Source: Pseudomonadota bacterium
Lineage (GTDB): Bacteria; Pseudomonadota; Gammaproteobacteria; Steroidobacterales; Steroidobacteraceae
DNA length: 57,777 nt
Direction of reading: 5' to 3'
Assembly (NCBI GenBank): GCA_021780475.1
Contig: JAJXYR010000224.1
Span: 1-57,777 of the forward strand
The stretch's first letter is position 1; every line of letters begins with the position of its first letter. Made by a program: the position numbers and the translations under genes. This document shows, one piece after another, positions 38,218 through 47,822 of the stretch. Under the pieces are notes generated by a model that was given only the letters and a program-made list of their open reading frames with translations, was not told the origin of the DNA and did not search any database.

Positions 38218-39698
38218 GCGCGTCGACGTCAATCCGGCCCGATCTGCTGAGGGATCGGAACTTCATAGGCGGTATCTGGTGTGCCGGGCGCGAGGACGCC
38301 TGGCTCGAGGTCGTTGATCCGGCCACGGGCGCAGTGATTGGTCGTGTCCCCGACAGCGGAGCGGTCGATGCTGATGAGGCGGTCAAGGCGGCCAGCGAAG
38401 CGCTGCCCTCATGGCGGGCGACGACGGCGCGCCACCGCGCACAACTCCTCAAGCGCTGGCACGCACGTATGCTCTCGAGCGCGGAAGACCTTGCCAAAAT
38501 AATCTCCCTGGAGCAGGGAAAGCCCCTTGCCGAGGCGCTCGGAGAAGTCGCGTACGGGGCTTCGTACGTGGAGTGGTTTGCCGAAGAAGCGGTTCGCGCT
38601 TACGGTGACATCATTCCTGCGGCCGCGGAGGGCCGAAGGATGATGGTGGTGAAGGAGCCTCTCGGGGTGGTCGCGGCTATCACGCCCTGGAATTTCCCGC
38701 TGGCGATGCTGGCCCGCAAGGTCGCGCCGGCGCTCGCAGCCGGGTGCACGGTCATAGCGAAACCGGCCGAGGACACCCCGCTCACCGCCCTGGCGATGAT
38801 GCGGCTCGCCGAGGAAGCCGGCCTTCCCGCCGGAACCGTCAACTTGGTGACCGCCTCGCGCGGGAATGCGGCCGTTACGGTTGGCGCATGGCTCGCGGAC
38901 CCGCGCGTGCGCAAGATCACCTTTACCGGCTCGACCGCCGTCGGCAAGGGATTGGCCCGCGGATCGGCCGAAACGCTGAAGAAGTTATCGCTCGAACTCG
39001 GCGGAAACGCGCCGTTCATCGTCTTCGACGATGCCGACGTCTGCGCCGCCGTGGATGGACTCATGCGGGCGAAGTTCCGCAATGGTGGCCAGACCTGCGT
39101 AAGTCCGAACCGCGTCTACGTTCATGACGCAGTGTACGATGAATTCTCCCGGCAACTCGCTGCGCGCGTCGCTGCATTGCACGTCGGCCCGGCGTCGCTC
39201 GCGGAATCCGAGATCGGGCCGATGATCAATTCCAGGGCGGTCGAAAAGATAGACAGGCACGTGCGAGACGCCATCGTGCGTGGAGCGACGGTGTTGACCG
39301 GTGGCCTGCGCCTACGCGACCAGATCGCATCCGGCCCGAACTATTATGCGCCCACGGTGCTCGGCGAAGCGAATGAACAGATGACCCTGGCCTCGGAAGA
39401 GACCTTTGGTCCCGTGGTCGCGCTCTTCCGCTTCCACAGCGAGGAAGACGTGGTCCGCCGTGCCAACGACACACCTTTTGGACTCGCCGCGTATTTCTAC
39501 TCACGGGACGTGTCGCGCATCTGGCGGGTAAGCGGGCGGCTGGAGACCGGCATCGTCGGTATCAATGAAGGCGCCTTCGCCAGCGAGGCCGCGCCGTTTG
39601 GCGGTATCAAGGAGTCTGGTTACGGCCGCGAAGGGTCGCGTTACGGGCTGGAAGAATACCTCGCCACCAAGTACCTGTGTCAGGGCTCGCTCGCATGA
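38214..39698 (+). CDS. NAD(P)-dependent aldehyde dehydrogenase (succinate-semialdehyde dehydrogenase-like)
   Basis: GVVAAITPWNFPLAMLARKVAPALAAGCTVIAKPAEDTP, LELGGNAPFIVFDDAD, FRNGGQTCVSPNR; ATGA overlap with upstream gene. Confidence 0.9.
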   Translation: MSASTSIRPDLLRDRNFIGGIWCAGREDAWLEVVDPATGAVIGRVPDSGAVDADEAVKAASEALPSWRATTARHRAQLLKRWHARMLSSAEDLAKIISLEQGKPLAEALGEVAYGASYVEWFAEEAVRAYGDIIPAAAEGRRMMVVKEPLGVVAAITPWNFPLAMLARKVAPALAAGCTVIAKPAEDTPLTALAMMRLAEEAGLPAGTVNLVTASRGNAAVTVGAWLADPRVRKITFTGSTAVGKGLARGSAETLKKLSLELGGNAPFIVFDDADVCAAVDGLMRAKFRNGGQTCVSPNRVYVHDAVYDEFSRQLAARVAALHVGPASLAESEIGPMINSRAVEKIDRHVRDAIVRGATVLTGGLRLRDQIASGPNYYAPTVLGEANEQMTLASEETFGPVVALFRFHSEEDVVRRANDTPFGLAAYFYSRDVSRIWRVSGRLETGIVGINEGAFASEAAPFGGIKESGYGREGSRYGLEEYLATKYLCQGSLA

Positions 39699-39756
39699 GC
39701 GCAGACCGATCCCAATTGCCGTTCGTCTCAACTGTCAGAACCATGGGGAAACCACA

Positions 39757-40533
39757 ATGAATCACTTCACCTTGCCGAGCCGTCGGCTTCGCTCGATACC
39801 GGTCGTGGCGTGCTCGGCGGCCACGATTCTCGGCGCCTGTCTGATGGCGCCCGCCGCCAGCGGCCACGCCGCTTGGTTTGCGCAGCGCGGAGGCAGGCTG
39901 GCATTCATCTTCGGGCTCGGAGCGGATGATGTCGACATGGTCAAGCGACTGCCGCTTGTGACCAGTGTCGATGGCTACGACGCCTCCTGGAAAGCCGTGC
40001 CCACACGTCTGGAGTTGGACGGTCCGCTGGCCGTGGTGAACAGCAAATCCACTCTGGCGGTCGTGACCGCGGCGATGGACTACGGCATCTGGAGCAAGCC
40101 GCCGCAGGGTGACTGGGTTAAGAAGGGCCGCGATGAGGTCCCGAATGCGACCATCAGTGAGAAAAACTACAAATTCGCCATCCACATCATCGGCGCTCTG
40201 GACAAGCCCATTCCGGCGCTGCCGCATCAAACGCTCGAGGTGGTGCCAGTCGGATCCGGACTTCCCACGCTCATGGGACGACCCCTCGAACTGCGCGTTT
40301 TGCTGCATGGCAAACCAGTAGCCGGTGCACGCGTCCTGCGGGACTTCGTCAATGACCCGGATGGCGACGCCATGACGACGGGTTCAGATGGAAGGGTGAC
40401 CATACGCGTGCGCAATCAGGGACTGAACGTGATATCGGCGACATACGACGGACCACCCGAGAATCCGAAGAAGGAAGACCACGTCGAATACGAAGCGACG
40501 CTTTCCTTCGTGTTGCCGCACAAGCCGGAATGA
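39757..40533 (+). CDS. DUF4198-like periplasmic protein
   Basis: Signal peptide, GHAAWFAQRGGRLAFIFGLGADDV...GRPLELRVLLHGKPVAGARVLRDFVNDPDGDAMTTGSDGRVTIRV. Confidence 0.7.
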   Translation: MNHFTLPSRRLRSIPVVACSAATILGACLMAPAASGHAAWFAQRGGRLAFIFGLGADDVDMVKRLPLVTSVDGYDASWKAVPTRLELDGPLAVVNSKSTLAVVTAAMDYGIWSKPPQGDWVKKGRDEVPNATISEKNYKFAIHIIGALDKPIPALPHQTLEVVPVGSGLPTLMGRPLELRVLLHGKPVAGARVLRDFVNDPDGDAMTTGSDGRVTIRVRNQGLNVISATYDGPPENPKKEDHVEYEATLSFVLPHKPE

Positions 40534-40577
40534 TCCGTCCGAAGACAACCAGCGGAATGTGCACCGAGGTCGAGTAG

Positions 40578-41249
40578 ATGAACCAGTTCAGTCCGAAATA
40601 CATCACGTTCGATTGTTATGGAACGCTGACGAACTTCCAGATGGGGCCTCTGGCCCGGAGGATCTTCGCGGACCGCATCCGTCCGGAACAGATGGATGCA
40701 TTCACGGCCGATTTCACGGCCTACCGGTTCGACGAAGTGCTGGGCGACTGGAAGCCGTATCGGGATGTCTTGCGCGAGGCGGTTGAGCGTACGTGCCGAA
40801 AATGGGGGGTCTCGTGCCGCGATGAGGAGGCTCTGCAGTTCTACAATGCGATTCCGACCTGGGAACCCCACCCCGATGTGCCGCGAGGCCTTGCGAGGGT
40901 CGCACAGGCGATCCCGCTCGTGATCCTGTCGAATGCGTCCAATGATCAGATTCAGGATAACGTTGCAAAGCTGGGTGCACCATTCGCGCATGTATTCACC
41001 GCGCAGCAGGCCCAGGCCTACAAGCCGCGCCTGCGGGCCTTCGAATACATGTTCGACCAACTCAACTGCGGACCGGAAGAGATGATGCACGTCTCCTCGA
41101 GCTTCCGGTATGACCACATGTCCGCAAGTGACCTGGGTTACGGCGCGCGCGTTTTCGTCGCACGCGGCCATGAACCGTCCCTGATGCCGCATTACGCGAC
41201 GCATGAGATCAAGGACATCGGCGGCCTGGCTGGACTGGTCGGTCTCTAA
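40578..41249 (+). CDS. HAD superfamily hydrolase, haloacid dehalogenase type II-like
   Basis: ITFDCYGTLTNFQMGPLARRI, VILSNASNDQ, YKPRLRAFEYMF, HVSSSFRYDHMSASDLGYGA. Confidence 0.85.
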   Translation: MNQFSPKYITFDCYGTLTNFQMGPLARRIFADRIRPEQMDAFTADFTAYRFDEVLGDWKPYRDVLREAVERTCRKWGVSCRDEEALQFYNAIPTWEPHPDVPRGLARVAQAIPLVILSNASNDQIQDNVAKLGAPFAHVFTAQQAQAYKPRLRAFEYMFDQLNCGPEEMMHVSSSFRYDHMSASDLGYGARVFVARGHEPSLMPHYATHEIKDIGGLAGLVGL

Positions 41250-41324
41250 GCACGGGACAGGCGACGAACCAGCGGGGCGCCCCGGCGCGCGCCGCGCTGC
41301 GACGAACTCCTCGGGAGAACCGCA

Positions 41325-42752
41325 ATGATGGGCATTGACGGCAATCGGTTCTATGTCGACGGTAAGTGGCGGCGGCCGGACGGTGGGTCACGCATTGCGG
41401 TTGTGGATCCATGTTCGGAGAATGTCATCGGCCACGTTACCTGCGGTACAGGGGCGGACGCGGAACGTGCCGTGTCGGCCGCTCGTCGCGCGTTCACCAA
41501 ATTCGCCAACTCGTCTGTCGACGACCGGCTGGCACTCCTCGGACGCATCCACGTGCTGCTGGCCGAACGGGCCGAGTCCTTTGCGCAGGCGCTCGTTTCG
41601 GAAATGGGGGCGCCCGTCGGCTTTGCACGAGCATCGCAGGTGCCGCTCGCCATCGAACACGTGCGCGTGCAGACGGATGTCCTGCGCCATTACTCGTTTT
41701 TAAAGATCGAGGACGGGATGGCGATTGCCCGCGAGGCGATCGGCGTTTGCGCGCTGATCACGCCTTGGAACTGGCCACTTTATCAAATTACCGCCAAAGT
41801 GGCGCCGGCGATCGCGGCCGGTTGCACGATGATTCTCAAGCCGAGCGAACTCACCCCCTTTAGCGCCTTACTCTTCGCTCAAGTGATGCACGATGCGGAA
41901 GTTCCCCCCGGGGTGTTCAACCTCGTGGTCGGCACGGGTGAGACCGTGGGCGCGACGCTCGCGCAGCATGACGACGTCGACTTGATCTCGATCACCGGAT
42001 CTACGCGCGCCGGTGTGGCGGTTGCGCAGGCGGCGGCATCCTCGGTGAAGCGCGTGGTCCAAGAACTCGGCGGAAAGTCGCCGAACGTATTCCTCGATGA
42101 CGCCGATTTCTCGATCGGCGTGCCAAAGGGCGTCCAATCTGCCATGCGCAATGCCGGACAGTCGTGCAGCGCGCCGACGCGGATGCTGGTTCCGAAGGAG
42201 CGCCTCGCGGAGGTGGAGGAACTCGCGGCCGCTGAAGCGGCGAGATTCGTGGTCGGGGATCCGAGCGATCCGATGACGACCATGGGACCAATTGCGAATG
42301 CGGCGCAATTCCGGCGTGTTCAGGCAATGATCGAAGCCGGAATCGCCGAGGGGGGGCGCCTAATTTGCGGCGGACCCGGCCGGCCCAAAGGGCTCGAGCG
42401 CGGCTACTTTACCCGCCCGACCATTTTCTCGGACGTCATGCCGCAGATGCGCTTAGGACGGGAGGAGATATTCGGCCCGGTGCTCGTAATCATGCCGTAT
42501 GAAAATGAGGAGCATGCAATCGAACTGGCGAACTCGACGGAGTATGGGCTGGGTGCCCACGTTCAGTCATGCGATCCGGAACGGGCGCGGCGCGCTGCCC
42601 GACAGATCCGATCTGGACAGGTCCATATCAACTACCCGAAGTGGAGCGGCTTCGCGCCGTTCGGCGGCTATAAGCGCTCCGGTAACGGTCGGGAATACGG
42701 GGTCTTCGGGCTCGAGGAGTATCTCGAGACGAAGGCGATTCTCGGGTACTGA
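41325..42752 (+). CDS. aldehyde dehydrogenase
   Basis: VCALITPWNWPLYQITAKVAPAIAAGCTMILKPSELTP, QELGGKSPNVFLDDAD, RNAGQSCSAPTRMLVP. Confidence 0.95.
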   Translation: MMGIDGNRFYVDGKWRRPDGGSRIAVVDPCSENVIGHVTCGTGADAERAVSAARRAFTKFANSSVDDRLALLGRIHVLLAERAESFAQALVSEMGAPVGFARASQVPLAIEHVRVQTDVLRHYSFLKIEDGMAIAREAIGVCALITPWNWPLYQITAKVAPAIAAGCTMILKPSELTPFSALLFAQVMHDAEVPPGVFNLVVGTGETVGATLAQHDDVDLISITGSTRAGVAVAQAAASSVKRVVQELGGKSPNVFLDDADFSIGVPKGVQSAMRNAGQSCSAPTRMLVPKERLAEVEELAAAEAARFVVGDPSDPMTTMGPIANAAQFRRVQAMIEAGIAEGGRLICGGPGRPKGLERGYFTRPTIFSDVMPQMRLGREEIFGPVLVIMPYENEEHAIELANSTEYGLGAHVQSCDPERARRAARQIRSGQVHINYPKWSGFAPFGGYKRSGNGREYGVFGLEEYLETKAILGY

Positions 42753-42869
42753 TGCTGGCGCTTACGGTGGTTGGATGACCATGAACCAGGGATTGAATAT
42801 TGCCGCCGCTGTCGCCCGCAGGTCACGCCGTACGCGCTATACAGTCAATCCATCGGATGAGGTTTCAGT

Positions 42870-43565
42870 ATGAAGTCAATTCGAGTGAAGAAAGTCATTG
42901 ATCTGCGTGACTATGCTGCCTCGGCAAGGGCGACGAACGACTGGCTGACCGGCCGGGCCGCGCCGGTATTTTCGGATCACGGTGCGCTGGTCACGGCATT
43001 TGCGCCGAATGGCGGCGGCCGGGTGACATCGATGCCGGCCGACGAATTCGTCATGGCACTCTCGGGTGAGCTCGCTTTTCGCGGGAGCGGGGATACCGTG
43101 GTCATCGGGGCGGGTCAGAGTGCCGTTCTACCCGCGGGCCTGAGCTTTGAGTGGCGTGCCTCGGGGGCGACGAAGGCCGTGGTGATGGCTTGCCCAACGA
43201 CATCAGTGCGCACCATGGACGTCGTGCCGATCGACGCCGACGCGTCACTCGTCCCGTCCAGCCCCCCGCTCGCGGAACTCCTCGTAGGACCGACGCCGGC
43301 GTGTCGCAATCATGCGGATTTCCGCTCGGTCAGCGGCGAGTTCGTCTGTGGAACCTGGGATTCGACGCCGTACCATCGCCGCCCGATGGTGTACCGGCAT
43401 ATTGAGCTGATGCACCTCCTGGATGGGGCCGTCACCTTGGAAGACTCCGGTGGCTCGGTCTCCTTTTCCCGAGGGGATACGCTTCTGTGCGCTCGCGGCG
43501 CGGAATGCGCGTGGATCAGCGAGGTCCACGTGAAGAAGGTTTATGCAACCCACCGTCCGGCCTGA
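42870..43565 (+). CDS. cupin-domain protein
   Basis: MPADEFVMALSGELAFRGSGDTVVIGAGQSAVLPAGLSFEWRASG and a second cupin-like half (YRHIELMHLLDGAVTLEDSGGSVSFSRGDTLLCARGAECAW). Confidence 0.75.
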   Translation: MKSIRVKKVIDLRDYAASARATNDWLTGRAAPVFSDHGALVTAFAPNGGGRVTSMPADEFVMALSGELAFRGSGDTVVIGAGQSAVLPAGLSFEWRASGATKAVVMACPTTSVRTMDVVPIDADASLVPSSPPLAELLVGPTPACRNHADFRSVSGEFVCGTWDSTPYHRRPMVYRHIELMHLLDGAVTLEDSGGSVSFSRGDTLLCARGAECAWISEVHVKKVYATHRPA

Positions 43566-44724
43566 GGCTCGCTTCGTGGGCACCACAGCGCATTCGCTCG
43601 ATGACATTGAGACGCCCTCGTTGGTGCTCGACGTTACGCGGATGGAACGGAATATCGACCGGCTGACGCGGCGGTTGACCTCCTTCGGGGTTTCCTTTCG
43701 CCCACATGTCAAGACAGCGAAGTCGATCGATGTCGTGGAGCGGCTACTTGGAGATCGTGCCGGTCCGATCACGGTTTCCACTCTGCAGGAGGCGGAGTAC
43801 TTCGCCGGCTGCGGCATCACGGACATGACCTATGCCGTCGGGCTGGCACCCGGAAGAATCGCGCGCGTCCAGGCGCTCAATGCGCGCGGTATGAATCTCA
43901 GCGTGCTCATCGATTCGCCCGAGCAGGCCCGCGCGCTCGTCGCGGCGGCGCACTCGACCCGCGGCACGCCGGGGGTGCTCATCGAGATCGACTGCGACGG
44001 ACATCGAGGCGGAGTCCGGCCCGACGACCCGCAGCTACTTGCAATCGCCGCCGTGTTGCGCTCGGGCGGTGTCGATCTACGGGGCGTCTTGACGCACGCG
44101 GGTGAATCGTACTCATGCCGTGGAGGGATGGGTCTTCCGCAGGCCGCGGAAGCTGAACGTGTGGCGGCGGTCAGTGCAGCCGAGCGTCTGCGCGCGGCGG
44201 GGCACGAGGCGCCCGTCGTCAGCGTCGGTTCGACCCCCACGGCGCACTTCGCGCAGGATCTCTCCGGGGTCACCGAGGTGCGTGCCGGGGTGTTCGTATT
44301 CTTCGATCTCGTGATGCACGGCATTGGCGTGTGTGCGATCGACGATATCGCGCTCTCGGTATTGGCGACGGTGATCGGGCACAGGACCGAAAAGGGCTGG
44401 CTGCTCATCGACGCCGGATGGATGGCGTTGTCTCGTGATCGCGGTACCGCGCGGCACCCGGTCGATCAGGGCTACGGGGTCGTCTGCGACGTTGAGGGGC
44501 GGCCGGTAGGCGATCTGATCGTCTCTGATGCCAGCCAGGAGCACGGTATCGTCAGCGTGCGACCCGGCAGTGGCTCGCGTCTGCCTGATCTTCCGATCGG
44601 GACCCGGGTGAGAATTCTCCCGAATCACGCCTGCGCCACCGGAGCGCAACACGACTGTTACCATGTGGTACGTCCAGGCAGTCGTGAGCTGTTCGCAACG
44701 TGGCCGCGCATGAGGGGTTGGTGA
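43543..44724 (+). CDS. DSD1-like PLP enzyme (D-threonine aldolase / D-serine dehydratase-like, alanine racemase N-terminal fold)
   Basis: DIETPSLVLDVTRMERNIDRLTRRLTSFGVSFRPHVKTAKS; GTRVRILPNHACATGAQHDCYHVV (metal-binding C-terminal signature). Confidence 0.9.
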   Translation: MQPTVRPEARFVGTTAHSLDDIETPSLVLDVTRMERNIDRLTRRLTSFGVSFRPHVKTAKSIDVVERLLGDRAGPITVSTLQEAEYFAGCGITDMTYAVGLAPGRIARVQALNARGMNLSVLIDSPEQARALVAAAHSTRGTPGVLIEIDCDGHRGGVRPDDPQLLAIAAVLRSGGVDLRGVLTHAGESYSCRGGMGLPQAAEAERVAAVSAAERLRAAGHEAPVVSVGSTPTAHFAQDLSGVTEVRAGVFVFFDLVMHGIGVCAIDDIALSVLATVIGHRTEKGWLLIDAGWMALSRDRGTARHPVDQGYGVVCDVEGRPVGDLIVSDASQEHGIVSVRPGSGSRLPDLPIGTRVRILPNHACATGAQHDCYHVVRPGSRELFATWPRMRGW

Positions 44725-44806
44725 GGGCGATGAATCCTTGGCTGGATGGAACTCGCGGTGCAGGCGCTTCACGGTTCAACGCGACCCTCGCTTGGGGATG
44801 ACTCTG

Positions 44807-46084
44807 ATGAAAATGACGTCTTATTGGCTTGATTCGGCGCCGTCGTTTACCTCTTCCGCCGCGGGCCCCCCTCACGGCGATGCGGATGTCGTGGTCGTCG
44901 GCGCGGGGTTCACCGGTCTCTCCGCCGCCCTTGCGCTCGCCCGCAAAGGTGCTCGCGTGGTCGTTTTGGAGGCGGGCACCATATTGAATGCTGCTTCCGG
45001 CCGCAATGGTGGCATGTGCAATAACGGCTTCGCGCAGGATTTTCATGGACTCTCGACCCGGCTCGGACTTGACCGGGCAATCGGCCTCTACCGGGCTTTC
45101 GACGCCGCCGTTTCCAAGGTCGAGTCGATCGTCACCGAGGAGGGGATCAAGTGCGATTTCAAACGGGTCGGCAAGCTCAAGCTTGCGGCGAAGCCGCAAC
45201 ACTATGAGAAGCTTGCCCGGTCACAGGAACTCCTGGCACGGCATGTCGATCCTGAGACGCGCATGCTCCCGCGCGGCGACCTGCACACGGAAATCGGTTC
45301 TGATCGCTATTACGGTGGGCTAATCTTCGAGAAGAGCGCCGGCATGCACATGGGCCGGTTCGGTCACGGACTGGCCGAAGCAGCAGCGCGGCGCGGGGCC
45401 TTGATCTACCAGAATGCCCCGGTGACCGGATTGCGGCGACTCGCCGGTCAGATGCACGATGTGTGCACCCCGAGCGGGACCGTACGCGCGCAGCAGGTCC
45501 TGCTTGCGACGGGCACTTCAAGGATCGGTCCGTTCGGCTGGATTCGCCGCCGAATCGTGCCGGTCGGCGCATTCCTGATCGTCACAGAACCACTACCCGT
45601 CGACCTCCTTGACCGGCTGACACCGCGTCGACGCATGACGACGGACACACGGAATTTCGTCAACTACTTCCGCGTCACGCCCGACAGTCGTCTGCTCTTC
45701 GGAGGGCGGGCACGCTTTGCGGCGAGTAATGCGGCTTCGGATCTAAAGAGCGGGGTGATACTGCGCGAGTCGATGATTGCGGTATTTCCGGAACTGGCCG
45801 ATGCGCGCGTCGATTACTGCTGGGGAGGCATGGTCGACATGACGCGCGACCGCTTGCCGCGTGCCGGCGAGCGCGATGGCGTCTACTTCTCGATGGGCTA
45901 TAGCGGTCACGGCACTCAGATGGCGACCTACATGGGCGCGATCATGGCCGAGGTGCTGGACGGCAAACCGGACCTCAATCCCTGGCGCGAATTCGACTGG
46001 CCGGCGATTCCAGGTTATTTCGGATGGGCATGGTTTCTCCCGTTGATCGGCGCGTACTACCGATATCAAGATCTCGTGCGGTGA
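44807..46084 (+). CDS. FAD-dependent oxidoreductase, DAO family (gamma-glutamylputrescine oxidase-like)
   Basis: DADVVVVGAGFTGLSAALALARKGARVVVLEAGTILNAASGRNGGMCNNGF. Confidence 0.9.
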   Translation: MKMTSYWLDSAPSFTSSAAGPPHGDADVVVVGAGFTGLSAALALARKGARVVVLEAGTILNAASGRNGGMCNNGFAQDFHGLSTRLGLDRAIGLYRAFDAAVSKVESIVTEEGIKCDFKRVGKLKLAAKPQHYEKLARSQELLARHVDPETRMLPRGDLHTEIGSDRYYGGLIFEKSAGMHMGRFGHGLAEAAARRGALIYQNAPVTGLRRLAGQMHDVCTPSGTVRAQQVLLATGTSRIGPFGWIRRRIVPVGAFLIVTEPLPVDLLDRLTPRRRMTTDTRNFVNYFRVTPDSRLLFGGRARFAASNAASDLKSGVILRESMIAVFPELADARVDYCWGGMVDMTRDRLPRAGERDGVYFSMGYSGHGTQMATYMGAIMAEVLDGKPDLNPWREFDWPAIPGYFGWAWFLPLIGAYYRYQDLVR

Positions 46085-46100
46085 TCGGCGACACTTGATA

Positions 46101-47426
46101 ATGTCAGCACCGCTTCTCCAAATTGAATCGAGCTCCGAGGCGCCGGCGTCTGCCGACATCGTTATCATCGGTGGAGGCATCATCGGCGCGTTCACGGCCT
46201 ATTACCTCGCCCAGCGCGGATTCAGCGTCGCGCTTCTCGAGAAGGGTCGAATCGGTGCTGAACAATCGAGCCGTAACTGGGGCTGGTGTCGTCAACAGAA
46301 CCGCGACGCGCGCGAGCTCCCGCTGGCGACGAAGAGTCTCGAGCTCTGGGAGCGCTTCGCGGCGGAGACCGGGGAAGAAACCGGCTTCCGGAGGTGCGGC
46401 TTATTGTATCTCAGCAACGACGATGAGGAATTGGCAACATGGGCGCGGTGGCGTGATTTCGCGCGCACCGTCGGCGTCACGACGCATGTGCTGAGCGGTG
46501 CTGAGGCGACAGAGCGCGGAGGCATGACCGGACGCCAGTGGCGCGGAGGCGTGTTTGCGCCGACGGACGGCATTGCCGATCCAGCCAGCGCGGCCCCTGC
46601 GGTGGCGCGAGCAGTCATGAAGCTCGGAGGTTGCGTGCTTCAACGCTGCGCCGTGCGGGGCATCGAAACCGCAGCCGGCAGGGTTGCGGGCGTCATCACG
46701 GAACGGGGCGTGATTCGAACGCGCATCGTCGTCCTATCAGCGGGTGCGTGGGCTTCCAGCTTCCTTCATCAGCACGGCATCCGTTTCCCCCAGGCCACGA
46801 TACGCCAAACGGTAATGGCGCTCGCCACGGGTCCCGAGCCGATACCCGATGCGCTATATACCGCCAACGTGGCGTGCACTCGCCGCGGCGACGGAGGACA
46901 TACGATCGCAATCAGCGGGCGCGGTCGAATCGACCCCACGCCGCAGTTGCTGCGGTTTGCAACGGATTTTCTGCCGATGTTCGTGCGGCGTTGGCGCAAG
47001 CTGTCGCCGGGTGGATTTGAGGGCGTGCGAGCGGGTCACGAGAGGTGGTCACGCTGGAGCCTTGATCGACCGACGCCTATGGAGCTTGTGCGCATTCTGG
47101 ATCCAGCACCGGATCTAGCCACCGCAAGGCTCACGCGCGAGCGCGCCGAGACTCTGTTGCCTGCTTTCAAGGGCAGGGCGGTCACGGCAATATGGGCCGG
47201 ATTCGTCGATACAACGCCCGACGGCGTGCCCGGAATCGGGGAACTTTCGCAGCTTCCAGGTCTCGTCCTCGCCGCGGGATTCAGCGGGCATGGCTTTGGA
47301 ATTGGGCCTGGATCTGGGCACTTGGTGGCTGACCTCGTTTCGGGCGGCCAGCCCTTGGTGGATCCAGAGCCACTGCACCCGCGTCGGCTCGAAAAATCTT
47401 CATGGGGAGCGGTCTCCGACTTTTGA
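46101..47426 (+). CDS. FAD-dependent oxidoreductase, DAO family (paralogue A)
   Basis: ADIVIIGGGIIGAFTAYYLAQRGFSVALLEKGRIGAEQSSRNWGWCRQQNRDARELPLATKSLELWERF. Confidence 0.9.
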   Translation: MSAPLLQIESSSEAPASADIVIIGGGIIGAFTAYYLAQRGFSVALLEKGRIGAEQSSRNWGWCRQQNRDARELPLATKSLELWERFAAETGEETGFRRCGLLYLSNDDEELATWARWRDFARTVGVTTHVLSGAEATERGGMTGRQWRGGVFAPTDGIADPASAAPAVARAVMKLGGCVLQRCAVRGIETAAGRVAGVITERGVIRTRIVVLSAGAWASSFLHQHGIRFPQATIRQTVMALATGPEPIPDALYTANVACTRRGDGGHTIAISGRGRIDPTPQLLRFATDFLPMFVRRWRKLSPGGFEGVRAGHERWSRWSLDRPTPMELVRILDPAPDLATARLTRERAETLLPAFKGRAVTAIWAGFVDTTPDGVPGIGELSQLPGLVLAAGFSGHGFGIGPGSGHLVADLVSGGQPLVDPEPLHPRRLEKSSWGAVSDF

Positions 47427-47822
47427 TGAGTTTTCCTCTGTCTGGTAATTGAACCGAACCGCCGTTGGAAATTTCCCCTCGGACGTCGAAGCGCACACGG
47501 CGGCCATCGTTCCAATCGCCACTCCGCGAGGGCGAAATTTGCTGCGGATATGCCGGATGGCACGGAATTACCGCAAAGAATTCCCGCGTAAATTGGAACC
47601 TTCCGCCGGGACACTTCGCCCACAATGGGTTTCTGGAACGTACGTAACACGCACATCGGGAAGAATAACGCGGGGAGGCCGGCCCGGACCGGAAGGCAAC
47701 TGGGGCCGCGGATGTCGGGTAGTGCGGAGTTCTGGAGGCGAGATGGGCGGGTCGCGGCTGGTTATCGGCCGGCGGGCGCGCGTCGAAAACTTTGTGTCGC
47801 GCAATGTCGGGAGGGATAAACC

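Noticed and set aside
40578-41249. Annotating this HAD protein as a true haloacid dehalogenase
   Set aside because: Active-site-region motifs differ from classical L-2-haloacid dehalogenases; only family-level call retained.
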